Shown here in pieces: positions 38,209 through 45,715 of a stretch of DNA of 64,000 bases. The stretch is taken from assembly GCA_002011235.1 (NCBI GenBank), contig MTMO01000034.1, forward strand, positions 1-64,000, in the 5' to 3' direction. The notes below the pieces were generated by a model, which was given only the letters and a program-made list of their open reading frames with translations, did no database searches and was not told the DNA's origin. The position numbers and the translations under genes were made by a program. The first letter of the stretch is position 1, and each line of letters begins with the position of its first letter. The DNA is from Archaeoglobus sp. JdFR-27 (lineage in GTDB: Archaea > Halobacteriota > Archaeoglobi > Archaeoglobales > Archaeoglobaceae).

Positions 38209-38808
38209 TTAAAAGTTTAAAACATCTCTTGCACATTTAACAAGCTCAGGAGAGACAGAAAGATTAAATCTTTTTTTCAGTTCTTCTGCAATACTCTCGT
38301 CCTTTTTTACCCCACATCCATCGATTTTTTGCATGAAACCAGCTATCGTTTCAATTAATCCCCAAGGGTAAACAACCCAAACCCATTTTTTAAGAACCTC
38401 ACCCGAGTAATCTGGAGAGAATTTTGAGGTTTTTTTGTATTGAAGCACGACTGTTCTGATTTCTGAAGCTCCGGTTTTCTTAAGATGGGAGATTACAACA
38501 TTCAAAGTTTTACCGGTATCGGCAACATCATCCACCACCAAGACCTTCTTCCCTTCAATTTCAACGTTTATCGGTTGAGTTATTATTGCCTCATCTTTCG
38601 TCTGAACCACATCCCAATATTCCGCTTTCACGCTGTAAAGCTCTCTTATACCTAGAAAATCGCTTATAATCCTCCCAGGAATCCATCCTCCCCTTCCGAT
38701 TGCCACAATTACATCGGGCTTAAATCCTGATTTTTTGATGGACTTTGAGATCTTCAAACAGAGATCATAAATCTGATTCCATGAAAGCTGCCGACATTCG
38801 ACTTCCAT
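38209..38808 (-). CDS. Phosphoribosyltransferase (purine type)
   Basis: 199 residues. The PRPP-binding motif is VLVVDDVADTGKTL (about 90-103); the N-terminal IVAIGRGGWIPGRIIS matches xanthine/hypoxanthine-type archaeal enzymes (COG2236). It is first in a run with the nucleoside-type importer, spaced by 23 AT-rich bases, which suggests salvage of an imported base such as xanthine, hypoxanthine or guanine. The exact base cannot be told. Confidence 0.8.
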   Translation of the reverse strand: MEVECRQLSWNQIYDLCLKISKSIKKSGFKPDVIVAIGRGGWIPGRIISDFLGIRELYSVKAEYWDVVQTKDEAIITQPINVEIEGKKVLVVDDVADTGKTLNVVISHLKKTGASEIRTVVLQYKKTSKFSPDYSGEVLKKWVWVVYPWGLIETIAGFMQKIDGCGVKKDESIAEELKKRFNLSVSPELVKCARDVLNF

Positions 38809-38982
38809 GTCTCTGAATAGTTATTGAGTTTTAAACCTTTTCCAATTTGGTTAAGGTTGAATGTTAGAATGGGGGTGGTTTTGTCGATTGATGTGTAAAG
38901 TTTAATTGCCGTCTTACAAATTTGTTCAAATTGGAATTGAAAAACCAAAACGAAAACCAAAATGAAAACTTAAATATGAAGT

Positions 38983-39903
38983 TTACAGCTTTCTTTTCCA
39001 ATATTCAATAGTTTCTGCGAGTCCTCCCTCTAAACTATAGCTCGGCTTGAAACCTATCTCTCTCGCCCTTGAAATGTCTGCTGCCGAATGTTTTATGTCT
39101 CCCTCCCTCTCTTCTTCGTAGATTGGATTTAGTTCCTTACCGGCAAGTCTGCATATAAGATGGGCAAGCTCATTTATACTAACGCTTTTTCCACTCGCTA
39201 TATTGTAAACACCCTTTCCCTTCTCCATAGCAAGCATATTTGCTTTCACCACATCCTTAACGTAGATAAAATCCCTTGTTTGCTCACCGTCTCCATAAAT
39301 TATCGGGTTCTCTCCTCGAAGAACCCTGAGGATGAATTTTGGTATTACAGCAGCGTAATCTGAGAAAGGGTCTTGCCTTGGACCATACACATTGAAGTAT
39401 CTAAGGCTTACACTTTTCAACCCATAAATCTCATTGTAAACCTTGCAGTAGTTTTCTGCAGCAAGTTTCGAAACTGCATATGGGGATTTAGGTTTTGGGA
39501 GAGTTGTTTCTTTAAGCGGAAGAGAATCGCTGTCTCCGTAAACAGCACAGGAAGAAGAGTAAATTATCTTTCTCACATCCCGAATTCTTGCAGCTTCAAG
39601 CACGTTAAGTGTTCCTTTTACATTCACTTCATTGGCTCGTGTTGGGTCTTTAACACTCTCCTGAACGCTAACAACAGCAGCAAGGTGGAAAACATAGTCT
39701 GTTTCTTTAAAAACATTCTTCAGCAAACTTAAATCGAGTATGTCCCCTCTCACCAGTTTTACATCCATTCCCTCTAGGTTTGAGAGGTTACCAGTCGAAA
39801 GGTTATCTATTACTGTAACCTCCATGGATTTAAAAAGCCCCCTTACAAGATTTGATCCAATGAAACCACAGCCTCCCGTTACAACTACTCTCATCCTCAC
39901 CAC
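38983..39903 (-). CDS. NAD-dependent nucleotide-sugar epimerase (GalE-like)
   Basis: 306 residues, extended SDR fold. VVTGGCGFIGSNLVRGL binds NAD, the catalytic Ser is in YSSSCAVYG and the YxxxK pair in SPYAVSKLAAEN. The C-terminal part has KDVVKANMLAMEKG and YNIASG. Likely UDP-glucose/GlcNAc 4-epimerase or dTDP-sugar enzyme feeding glycans. Single gene, preceded on the minus strand by a four-hundred-base gap containing the decayed frame at 39957-40336. Confidence 0.82.
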   Translation of the reverse strand: MVRMRVVVTGGCGFIGSNLVRGLFKSMEVTVIDNLSTGNLSNLEGMDVKLVRGDILDLSLLKNVFKETDYVFHLAAVVSVQESVKDPTRANEVNVKGTLNVLEAARIRDVRKIIYSSSCAVYGDSDSLPLKETTLPKPKSPYAVSKLAAENYCKVYNEIYGLKSVSLRYFNVYGPRQDPFSDYAAVIPKFILRVLRGENPIIYGDGEQTRDFIYVKDVVKANMLAMEKGKGVYNIASGKSVSINELAHLICRLAGKELNPIYEEEREGDIKHSAADISRAREIGFKPSYSLEGGLAETIEYWKRKL

Positions 39904-39956
39904 CTAAGGAAGAGGAAATAAAATGTTTCTGGAATTCATCATCATTTCGTTTTAAC

Positions 39957-40336
39957 TTATTCAACTACCTTTTCAACTTTAACTTTCCTCTTTCCGATTA
40001 AACTTGAGATTCTGTATCCAACAAAAACCAATAATTGGGCAAATAAATCCCCAACTTGGTTCTTCTCGTTCTTGTAAATTACACAATCTACCTGCATTTT
40101 TGGAACTATGCTCGCAGCAATATTAAATGATTAATCTCCTTGACATGATTTTGGTCTTATCGAGAGCTGGCGCTACAATTAGCGTTTTACTCTTGAGAAA
40201 AATTGACAAAGAGGACACTCTCAAAGTATCTTCCCTTATAAACGTTCCTACGGTTTTCTCCTTAGAATTGCTAAGAACTTAAACTTCTCAAAATCTTGGT
40301 GGCTTTTCTGACTTCTCTGTAATTCCATTGAGCAAA
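39957..40336 (-). pseudogene. Decayed coding region, frameshifted
   Basis: Three consecutive minus-strand segments read as protein but in different frames: FAQWNYREVRKATKILRSL; then VLSNSKEKTVGTFIREDTL... through FLKSKTLIVAPALDKTKIMSRRLII; then NIAASIVPKMQVDCVIYKN... ending IGKRKVKVEKVVE and TAA. One base removed near 40132 and a change near 40280 would join them into a single protein of about 125 residues. I do not recognise the family. There is no start codon in place. It fills most of the 465-base gap between the epimerase and the MFS gene. Confidence 0.45.
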
Positions 40337-40368
40337 CTACAGATTACTTTGCAGATTACACTCGTAAC

Positions 40369-41550
40369 TTACTTGTAAAGTACTAAAGTACTTTTATCCG
40401 GGGGTCTCACCATTCTGATGAGTACTGAGGAAATCAGACAGAATACGCCGAGATACATCAAAACGAGTGTGAAATCACCTGTAAAATCAAGGATGTACCC
40501 ACTGAGAGATGGACCAATTATACCAGCAATGAAGCCATAGGCCGTGAAAACAAGTCCAAAAATTGCTCCAAAATGCTTTAAACCGAAGCAATCACTTGCC
40601 AATGGAGCAGAAACTGCAAACAATGTACCGAAAGCAAAACCGATGAATGCAGCAAGGATGTAAATCAAAAGTGGATTTAAAGGCTGCAATAACAAGAAGT
40701 AAGCGATTCCTGCGAGAAGGAAACTGAGACTCATTATGTTGTTCCTTCCAAAGTGGTCTGAGATTACTCCTGAAATCAATCTGCTGACTCCGTTCGTTAG
40801 GTTAAATGATGTCAGGACAAGAATGGCTGATTGAGCTGTCAATCCTTTTAATACTCCTAAAGGAACGGACAAGCTGATCATGGATATGCCAGCAGCTCCT
40901 TGCAATGCCCAGACAAGCCATAAAAACCAGAAGCTGGATTTTTTAAGACTTTCTTTTACAGTTAATGATGGTAAATGAACCTCTTTTCTCTCTTTTACTT
41001 TGGGTGAATGAATAGGAATCGATGCAAGAATGCCGGTGACAAGAATAACTGCTGCAAGGATTAAGTTCATGTTCAAGTATCCTAAGGTCTCAAACAATCC
41101 AAGAAAGACTGGAGACATTATCGCAGCCGACAAACCAAAAATCATCGTTGCCGCTCCTGAAACGAGACCCTTTGATTCGGGGAACCAGAGCTGAACGACT
41201 GTTACTGCTGGAATATAAATAAAACAAGAGTGAATACCGTTGATAAACGCCCATAGATATACAAGTTCTATGGAAACAGGAAAAGCTATAAGAAAAAAGT
41301 TCAAACCAGAGATTAGAATACCAAGGATTATCATCAGTCTAAAACCATACTTTTCCTGCCATTTTCCTACGAAGAACATGAAAATGCCCACGGCTGCAAG
41401 AATGAAGAAAATGATGTTTCCGATCTCCCCACTGCCCACGTTCAGCAATTGCTTCCAGTATGAACCCATAACGCCAGGATAGCCGAAAACGAGAGACCCC
41501 GACCAGAACAAAACGATCAAACTTCCAGCAAACGAGGCGTACTTTCCCAT
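40369..41550 (-). CDS. MFS transporter, oxalate/formate antiporter-like
   Basis: 393 residues with 12 hydrophobic helices. SGSLVFGYPGVMGSYWKQL and the middle loop HSPKVKERKEV fit the OxlT-like (OFA) branch of the major facilitator superfamily, whose members move organic acids. The substrate is not determinable. No catabolic gene is nearby. The protein lies in the inner membrane with both termini in the cytosol. Confidence 0.78.
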   Translation of the reverse strand: MGKYASFAGSLIVLFWSGSLVFGYPGVMGSYWKQLLNVGSGEIGNIIFFILAAVGIFMFFVGKWQEKYGFRLMIILGILISGLNFFLIAFPVSIELVYLWAFINGIHSCFIYIPAVTVVQLWFPESKGLVSGAATMIFGLSAAIMSPVFLGLFETLGYLNMNLILAAVILVTGILASIPIHSPKVKERKEVHLPSLTVKESLKKSSFWFLWLVWALQGAAGISMISLSVPLGVLKGLTAQSAILVLTSFNLTNGVSRLISGVISDHFGRNNIMSLSFLLAGIAYFLLLQPLNPLLIYILAAFIGFAFGTLFAVSAPLASDCFGLKHFGAIFGLVFTAYGFIAGIIGPSLSGYILDFTGDFTLVLMYLGVFCLISSVLIRMVRPPDKSTLVLYK

Positions 41551-42016
41551 GATTTCACCGTCTAAAATCTAAAATTTTTAAACATTAAATTAACCAGATC
41601 CTAAAAATCTTTTGTTTTTTGAGATATCTTGAGGTTAAAATCAAACTAATTCCACAAACATGTGCTACTTAAACACACAGTGGAGGGACAAACTCGTAAA
41701 ATTGGTGATAAAAATGAGAATTGCGCTCTCTCTTAAACAAATTTCGACAATCTTGTATAAGACTATTCACTCCTTGATTTTTTAAAGTTTGAAAAAGTTG
41801 AAGAATAGTGATAAGATGCTCTGACTTCAATATTGTGAGCTAACCTAAATGGGTTGCCAATGCTGCATGAAAAGAAGGTGAAGATCTTAGTGATGATGCT
41901 TTGAAGTAAGCTTTGAGACTCGTTTTAGAGTTTATTGATAAAGTACGTACATTGAAGACATTAAAGCAGTATTTTGTCTTTCTCTCCAGCACCTCACAAG
42001 GGGCTAAAGAGTGTCT
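41551..42016. other. Gene-free stretch with a possible decayed frame
   Basis: No intact gene is seen in these 466 bases. Around 41871-41970 the plus strand reads EGEDLSDDALK, stop, ALRLVLEFIDKVRTLKTLKQYF in one frame, which looks like coding sequence broken by TAA and TGA, but I do not recognise it. This marks the left edge of the accessory island. Confidence 0.3.
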
Positions 42017-42433
42017 CTACTCAGAAGGGATGACACCGAGTTGTTGCATCAGACCTAATGCGTCATTTAAGCCCCAGATCTCCCCGATCTTGCCACCAGC
42101 AAAACGATAGATGGCAATTCCCATCCATGTTACATGCTTGCCAGTGGGGGCAATGTCTCGAAAAGGGCCCTTGTGCGTGCCATGAGCCGTCCAGCGCGCT
42201 ACAACTTTGTCCTCTTCAGCGACTATATCTTCAATGGAAACGTGTAGGTTAGGAAATGCAGTAAGGAACATTGTAGCAAACTGTTTCCATCCTTCCAGTC
42301 CTTTAATATCGGTACTAGCAAAGTGAAGAACACAATCGGCAGCTAACCATTTATCCCCCACAGACAAATTTCCCTTATTGTAGGCTTCATCCAGAAACTG
42401 CTGAACAATAGATTTGTTTCTTTCTGCAGACAT
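42017..42433 (-). CDS. SnoaL-like ester-cyclase-family protein
   Basis: 138 residues. The sequence RNKSIVQQFLDEAYNKG...WLAADCVLHFAS, then VARWTAHGTHKGPFRDIAPTGK and FAGGKIGEIWGLNDALGLMQQLG, is typical of the SnoaL/ester cyclase branch of the NTF2-like fold. Members in bacteria are small cytosolic proteins, often of unknown substrate. The gene is visibly richer in G+C (close to 50%) than its AT-rich surroundings, which suggests recent transfer, probably from a bacterium. Confidence 0.8.
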   Translation of the reverse strand: MSAERNKSIVQQFLDEAYNKGNLSVGDKWLAADCVLHFASTDIKGLEGWKQFATMFLTAFPNLHVSIEDIVAEEDKVVARWTAHGTHKGPFRDIAPTGKHVTWMGIAIYRFAGGKIGEIWGLNDALGLMQQLGVIPSE

Positions 42434-42745
42434 ACTTTACCACCTATTTTTAATATATTTTATAATTAGCATTTAAACATAAATACTTTTCTATCAAATT
42501 TTATACCAAATTTATAAAGTAATCCAACTTGTGTTTATTTACGACCAAATTCTTAGATGAGGGCGAAGATTGAGTGGGTAAGAAAAAAGAATTGCTAATA
42601 CAGTTGATATTGTTCTCACAACTCTTCCCGACACGATAATGATTTCGAAGAACTTAGATATGAAAAATTTTGTAGGCTTACATCAGGGTATTTTCTTGGA
42701 TATTTAGATAAATACCCTAAATTATATTATTTTTCATGAAATTGG
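42434..42745. other. AT-rich intergenic stretch
   Basis: Between the SnoaL-like gene and the short frame at 42746. I see AT-rich sequence with possible TATA elements (for example TTTATAAAG near 42511) but no gene, RNA or repeat. Confidence 0.4.
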
Positions 42746-42898
42746 GTGTACAGAAACGTAATTGTACGTACACTAAACAAACCAACCAGAAGGGGGAAAA
42801 AGAAGGATACTGTACCAGAGACGAAACAGGTCAAGATTAATTTAACAGTATCAAAAGTAAACCTGCGACTGGCTAAAAATAAACAACTTCGAAATTAG
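42746..42898 (+). CDS. Doubtful basic 50-aa frame, RHH-like
   Basis: A GTG-started frame whose end, VKINLTVSKVNLRLAKNKQLRN, looks like the beta-strand and first helix of a ribbon-helix-helix antitoxin that has lost its second helix. The first half is Lys/Arg-rich. No ribosome site or toxin partner is seen. Possibly a truncated antitoxin or chance. Confidence 0.25.
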   Translation: MYRNVIVRTLNKPTRRGKKKDTVPETKQVKINLTVSKVNLRLAKNKQLRN

Positions 42899-42951
42899 AT
42901 TAAACCCTATATACTAGTTCTTTACCTGAAAGATTGGATGCTCCAGTAATG

Positions 42952-43574
42952 GATGCAACCACGGAAAAATACTTTAGACTTGAGCCTAATGGGTATTCCA
43001 TAACTTTCCCGGAACCAAATGATGAACAACTTAAAATAATAGAAAAACTTGTAGGAAAAGATATTACATTGGAAGAATACATTGAAAAGGTCTACCCTGA
43101 GCTGTTAAAAGATGTGCCGGAAAATGTGAGGATAAACTTTATTCAACAAAAATCGTTTGGCCTAGCGAAAAAGCTGTTAGCTATGCAACTGAAAAAGCGG
43201 TGAATGAATCAATAAAACAGGAATACATACTTCGACTTGACAAATCGGAACTCTGGCTAGCTCCAAGGTGGCCGCATCTTAAATACACATCATGGAGCGA
43301 AATAATTTATCCATGGCATCGCACGATTCCATTCATGGCTGTGGAATCTTATCTGTGGTACAGACCAATTTTAGACTGGCCACCTGAGCTGAAGTCTTTT
43401 ACGGCAAAAGTATGTAGCAATTGTTATGAAGTCCGTGCAGAAAAAGTGTATGCTGCTAGTTACGGAGGTTACTGGCATGTAACTGGACATCACTGGGGAG
43501 ATTATCCATCAGGATATAATCCACCAGATTACGATTCGGTAACAGACACGGGGTGGGTTCATGTTGGCCCTTAG
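42952..43574 (+). pseudogene. Unknown protein split by a -1 frameshift at an A5 run
   Basis: The first frame (MDATTEKYFRLEPNGYSITF...) runs through FIQQKSFGLAKK and then into poorly coding sequence to TGA at 43201. A frame one base back carries convincing sequence both before and after that stop: KAVSYATEKAVNESIKQEY, then LWLAPRWPHLKYTSW and GHHWGDYPSGYNPPDYDSV, ending in TAG at 43574. The switch point is GCG AAA AAG at 43165-43173. Read as one product it has about 206 residues with a Trp/Tyr/Pro-rich C-terminal domain and CSNC pair. Alternatively the two frames are separate genes joined by a GTGA overlap. Family unknown; possibly extracytoplasmic. Confidence 0.5.
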
Positions 43575-44094
43575 CTCAACGCCCATAGTAAGCGATTCGA
43601 ACATAGGGATTGCAATCCATAAAACTTTCATTTTTGAAGTAATTGGTTTTATAATTTTTTTATTGATATTGTATTTAATATATCGAAAAACCAAGAGAAG
43701 AATACTGTTTGTAATAATCTTGATTACTGTAGTCATAGGAGTATTTTTCACCTTCTACCCATTTGTATCATCTATATTTATGCAAGGTCCAGATGACACC
43801 CAACCTCCTGAAACAATCATATTAGAGATCGTGAAACTCAAGCAAGAGCCAGGGGTCTATTCTATACTAAATGAAAGCGAGCTGGAAAATAATAGGCTAA
43901 GAAATCTAAAGAAAATTCTGGTGGAGATGGAGGAAAAGAAAATTAAGAGAATAGGCTTTGAGTTGTCGAGGGATGAGGGGTTTGCCATCAGCAATTACCT
44001 TATACATAAACAAGGTGAGCCATGCTGTACACCTTATCATGCCCAGTTTAAGTACAAAGGAGAGTTCTACGGATTGGAGATTAAAGGCAATTGA
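43561..44094 (+). CDS. Membrane protein of unknown function, 177 aa
   Basis: Two adjacent hydrophobic spans (about 24-43 and 48-70) are separated by the basic loop YRKTKRRI, followed by an outer or cytosolic domain of about 105 residues with a CC pair near the end (GEPCCTPYHAQF). The ATG overlaps the preceding broken gene by 14 bases, so the genes form one unit. The gene itself is intact. No recognised domain. Confidence 0.5.
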   Translation: MLALSSTPIVSDSNIGIAIHKTFIFEVIGFIIFLLILYLIYRKTKRRILFVIILITVVIGVFFTFYPFVSSIFMQGPDDTQPPETIILEIVKLKQEPGVYSILNESELENNRLRNLKKILVEMEEKKIKRIGFELSRDEGFAISNYLIHKQGEPCCTPYHAQFKYKGEFYGLEIKGN

Positions 44095-44095
44095 T

Positions 44096-44349
44096 GTGAT
44101 AGTTGTGAAAGCGACAAAACTTGTTCTATTGTTGGTGATATTGGTGATTGTAGAAGGAACTGCGACAGCAACCATAGTGAAAGACAACCAACTCGATAAA
44201 AAACTCGAAAATCTCAGAGAAGTTCTGAAAAATAAGAAGCTGACAGGAGAACAGGTAGAAAAATCATCGAGATAATTAAAATCCTTAGCAAAAAACTGCC
44301 AGAGAAACAGATAGATGATATAATAAAATCCTGTAAGGAGGGTGGATAG
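44096..44349 (+). pseudogene. Small exported protein gene with a -1 frameshift at an A5 run
   Basis: GTG two bases after the previous stop opens a product with a signal-like hydrophobic segment (LVLLLVILVIVEGTATA) and a helical tail (LDKKLENLREVLKNKKLTGEQVEK). The frame then meets TAA at 44273. One base back the sequence goes on as IIEIIKILSKKLPEKQIDDIIKSC, ending with TAG at 44349. The switch is in GAAAAATC (44258-44265). Joined, about 83 residues. Same kind of lesion as the gene two places upstream. Confidence 0.5.
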
Positions 44350-44375
44350 TTTGTTCAACATTGTCTCTAGAGTAG

Positions 44376-44550
44376 CGTGAAGAGCTGAGAAAGCTTGCAA
44401 TGAAGCATCCTAGGCCACCCCTAGGCTATACCGGAAACAAATCCATGGAAAATAAAAGATACAACTGTCCTCGGATCCTATGATGTACAAAGAGATGGAA
44501 GGATGTATACAAATGCCTTCGCTTATGCTTCACTGCCAGTCTGGGTTTGA
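44376..44550 (+). pseudogene. Decayed coding fragment in the island
   Basis: Two plus-strand pieces in different frames: REELRKLAMKHPRPPLGYTG followed by NKSMENK, and after a one-base shift near the AAAATAAAAGA run, DTTVLGSYDVQRDGRMYTNA, FAYASLPVWV, stop. No start codon with a ribosome site. Probably a remnant of another protein of this island. Unrecognised. Confidence 0.3.
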
Positions 44551-44804
44551 GATTCTGCATTTCAGGAGCTTACCTTCTACATCGATTAACTCAGATTTTA
44601 CTCCCAGCTTGTCGTGTGGTATTCGAAATGGGTGGAAACATAGTCGTCTATTGTGTTCGCTGTCTCTCCGGGATTGTTCAAAAATGCAAGATTTGAAATC
44701 CACTTTCTCTCCTCTTCTAAAGTTTTAAGACTGATAAACAGCCATTTAAAGTCCTCAATGTTCATCTTTCTTTCATCGAAGGTGTTGTACAGAAAATTAT
44801 CCAT
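44530..44804 (-). pseudogene. Possible small gene, frameshifted near its end
   Basis: ATG at 44804 follows an AGGGG-type site. The frame reads MDNFLYNTFDERKMNIEDFK and continues to NTIDDYVST, then quickly ends. One base back the sequence continues as PFRIPHDKLGVKSELIDVEG, ending ISNPDWQ and TGA at 44530. Joined, about 90 residues, acidic, no recognised domain. It overlaps the end of the opposite-strand fragment by about 20 bases. Confidence 0.3.
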
Positions 44805-44970
44805 GCTTTAACCCCTTTTAATTCCTTTAACCCGTAGAAAGATGTCTATAATGTCAATGTTAAGCAATGTGTGGTTTTAAAGGAGACAGAAAGGAGACAG
44901 GTTTCATGCTTACTTTTTTAGAAAGGAATTCTAAAGCATTGTGGAAGTTAGCCGGAGATAATTGTGAATA

Positions 44971-45129
44971 GAGATTCTGGTACAGATGGGCTTTGCAGAG
45001 GTAAAGACAAGTTATAGACATAAAATTTGGCCATAGGGTTCAGCAGAAGGATTCTTTTCAAGGTTTAAAGATAGAACGAAAAGATTCTGTAATAATTTCT
45101 TTATAATCGCCCAGGTATTATCTTCTTGA
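44971..45129 (+). mobile_element. Transposase C-terminal remnant (IS6/IS240-like)
   Basis: The frame reads ILVQMGFAEVKTSYRHKIWP, amber stop, GSAEGFFSRFKDRTKRFCNN, then ends. The block with Glu followed by FFSRFKDRTKRF is the region around the third catalytic residue of DDE transposases of the IS6/IS240 kind. The N-terminal two-thirds with both Asp residues is absent and no terminal inverted repeats are seen, so only a scar is left. Confidence 0.5.
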
Positions 45130-45262
45130 GGATACTGTTAGCTCGAATCAATCATTTACCATATATAAATTTTTCGAAATTGCTAGGTTTTTTCCTAACA
45201 TTTTCGTGTGTTTTATATATGATTATGTTGGAAAGCTATAGGTAGCGGGAGGTGACGGCGGG

Positions 45263-45668
45263 ATGAAAGCAATAAGAGTGGGTTTGGTTTTGTTGATGGT
45301 GCTGGTGACTGCTGGAGTAGCGATTGCAATGACAGGCGCGAATTCTAAAACAGAACATTATCGACACGACATGCAGGGTCGATGAAGCACACGAAACATG
45401 GGCAGAAAGAGAAGACTTCTTTGAAGAGTCTAACCACAGCTATTTCAGACTTTCGAGTTTGTATTGCACCAAATTACAACAAAGTAAATTGGGGGGATAA
45501 CATTCCAACGACGCACTATGCTTTGTGGCCGATGATGACGTTGTTTACCTCTTCTCGGGGATACAGGCACCTGGTGCTGGAAGTTGGAGTGGAAGAACGA
45601 CTATAATACAACCTGTACTCGAACATAACCAGGACAAGCTAATTCCTTCTAGCATTGGTAGGTATTAG
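45263..45668 (+). pseudogene. Secreted protein gene with multiple lesions
   Basis: A GGGAGGTGA ribosome site and two TATA-like elements (45161, 45211) precede MKAIRVGLVLLMVLVTAGVA, a good signal peptide. The frame stops after 40 residues. A shift of one base at the AAAA run (about 45347) continues as IIDTTCRVDEAHETWAERED, then FFEESNHSYFRL; the middle is best read in a third frame (APNYNKVNWGDN), then returns to ALCFVADDDVVYLFSGIQAP and GRTTIIQPVLEHNQDKLIP. The QPVLE-type end recalls exported beta-sandwich proteins. At least three indels, so a decayed gene. Confidence 0.55.
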
Positions 45669-45715
45669 TGATAATTTTTAAAATTTAGAGTAGTAAATTC
45701 TTATAAGTGAGAAAA

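Noticed and set aside
44971-45129. Amber codon as pyrrolysine
   Set aside because: The frame is a truncated transposase without start; a lone TAG in such a scar is expected and no pyl genes are seen.
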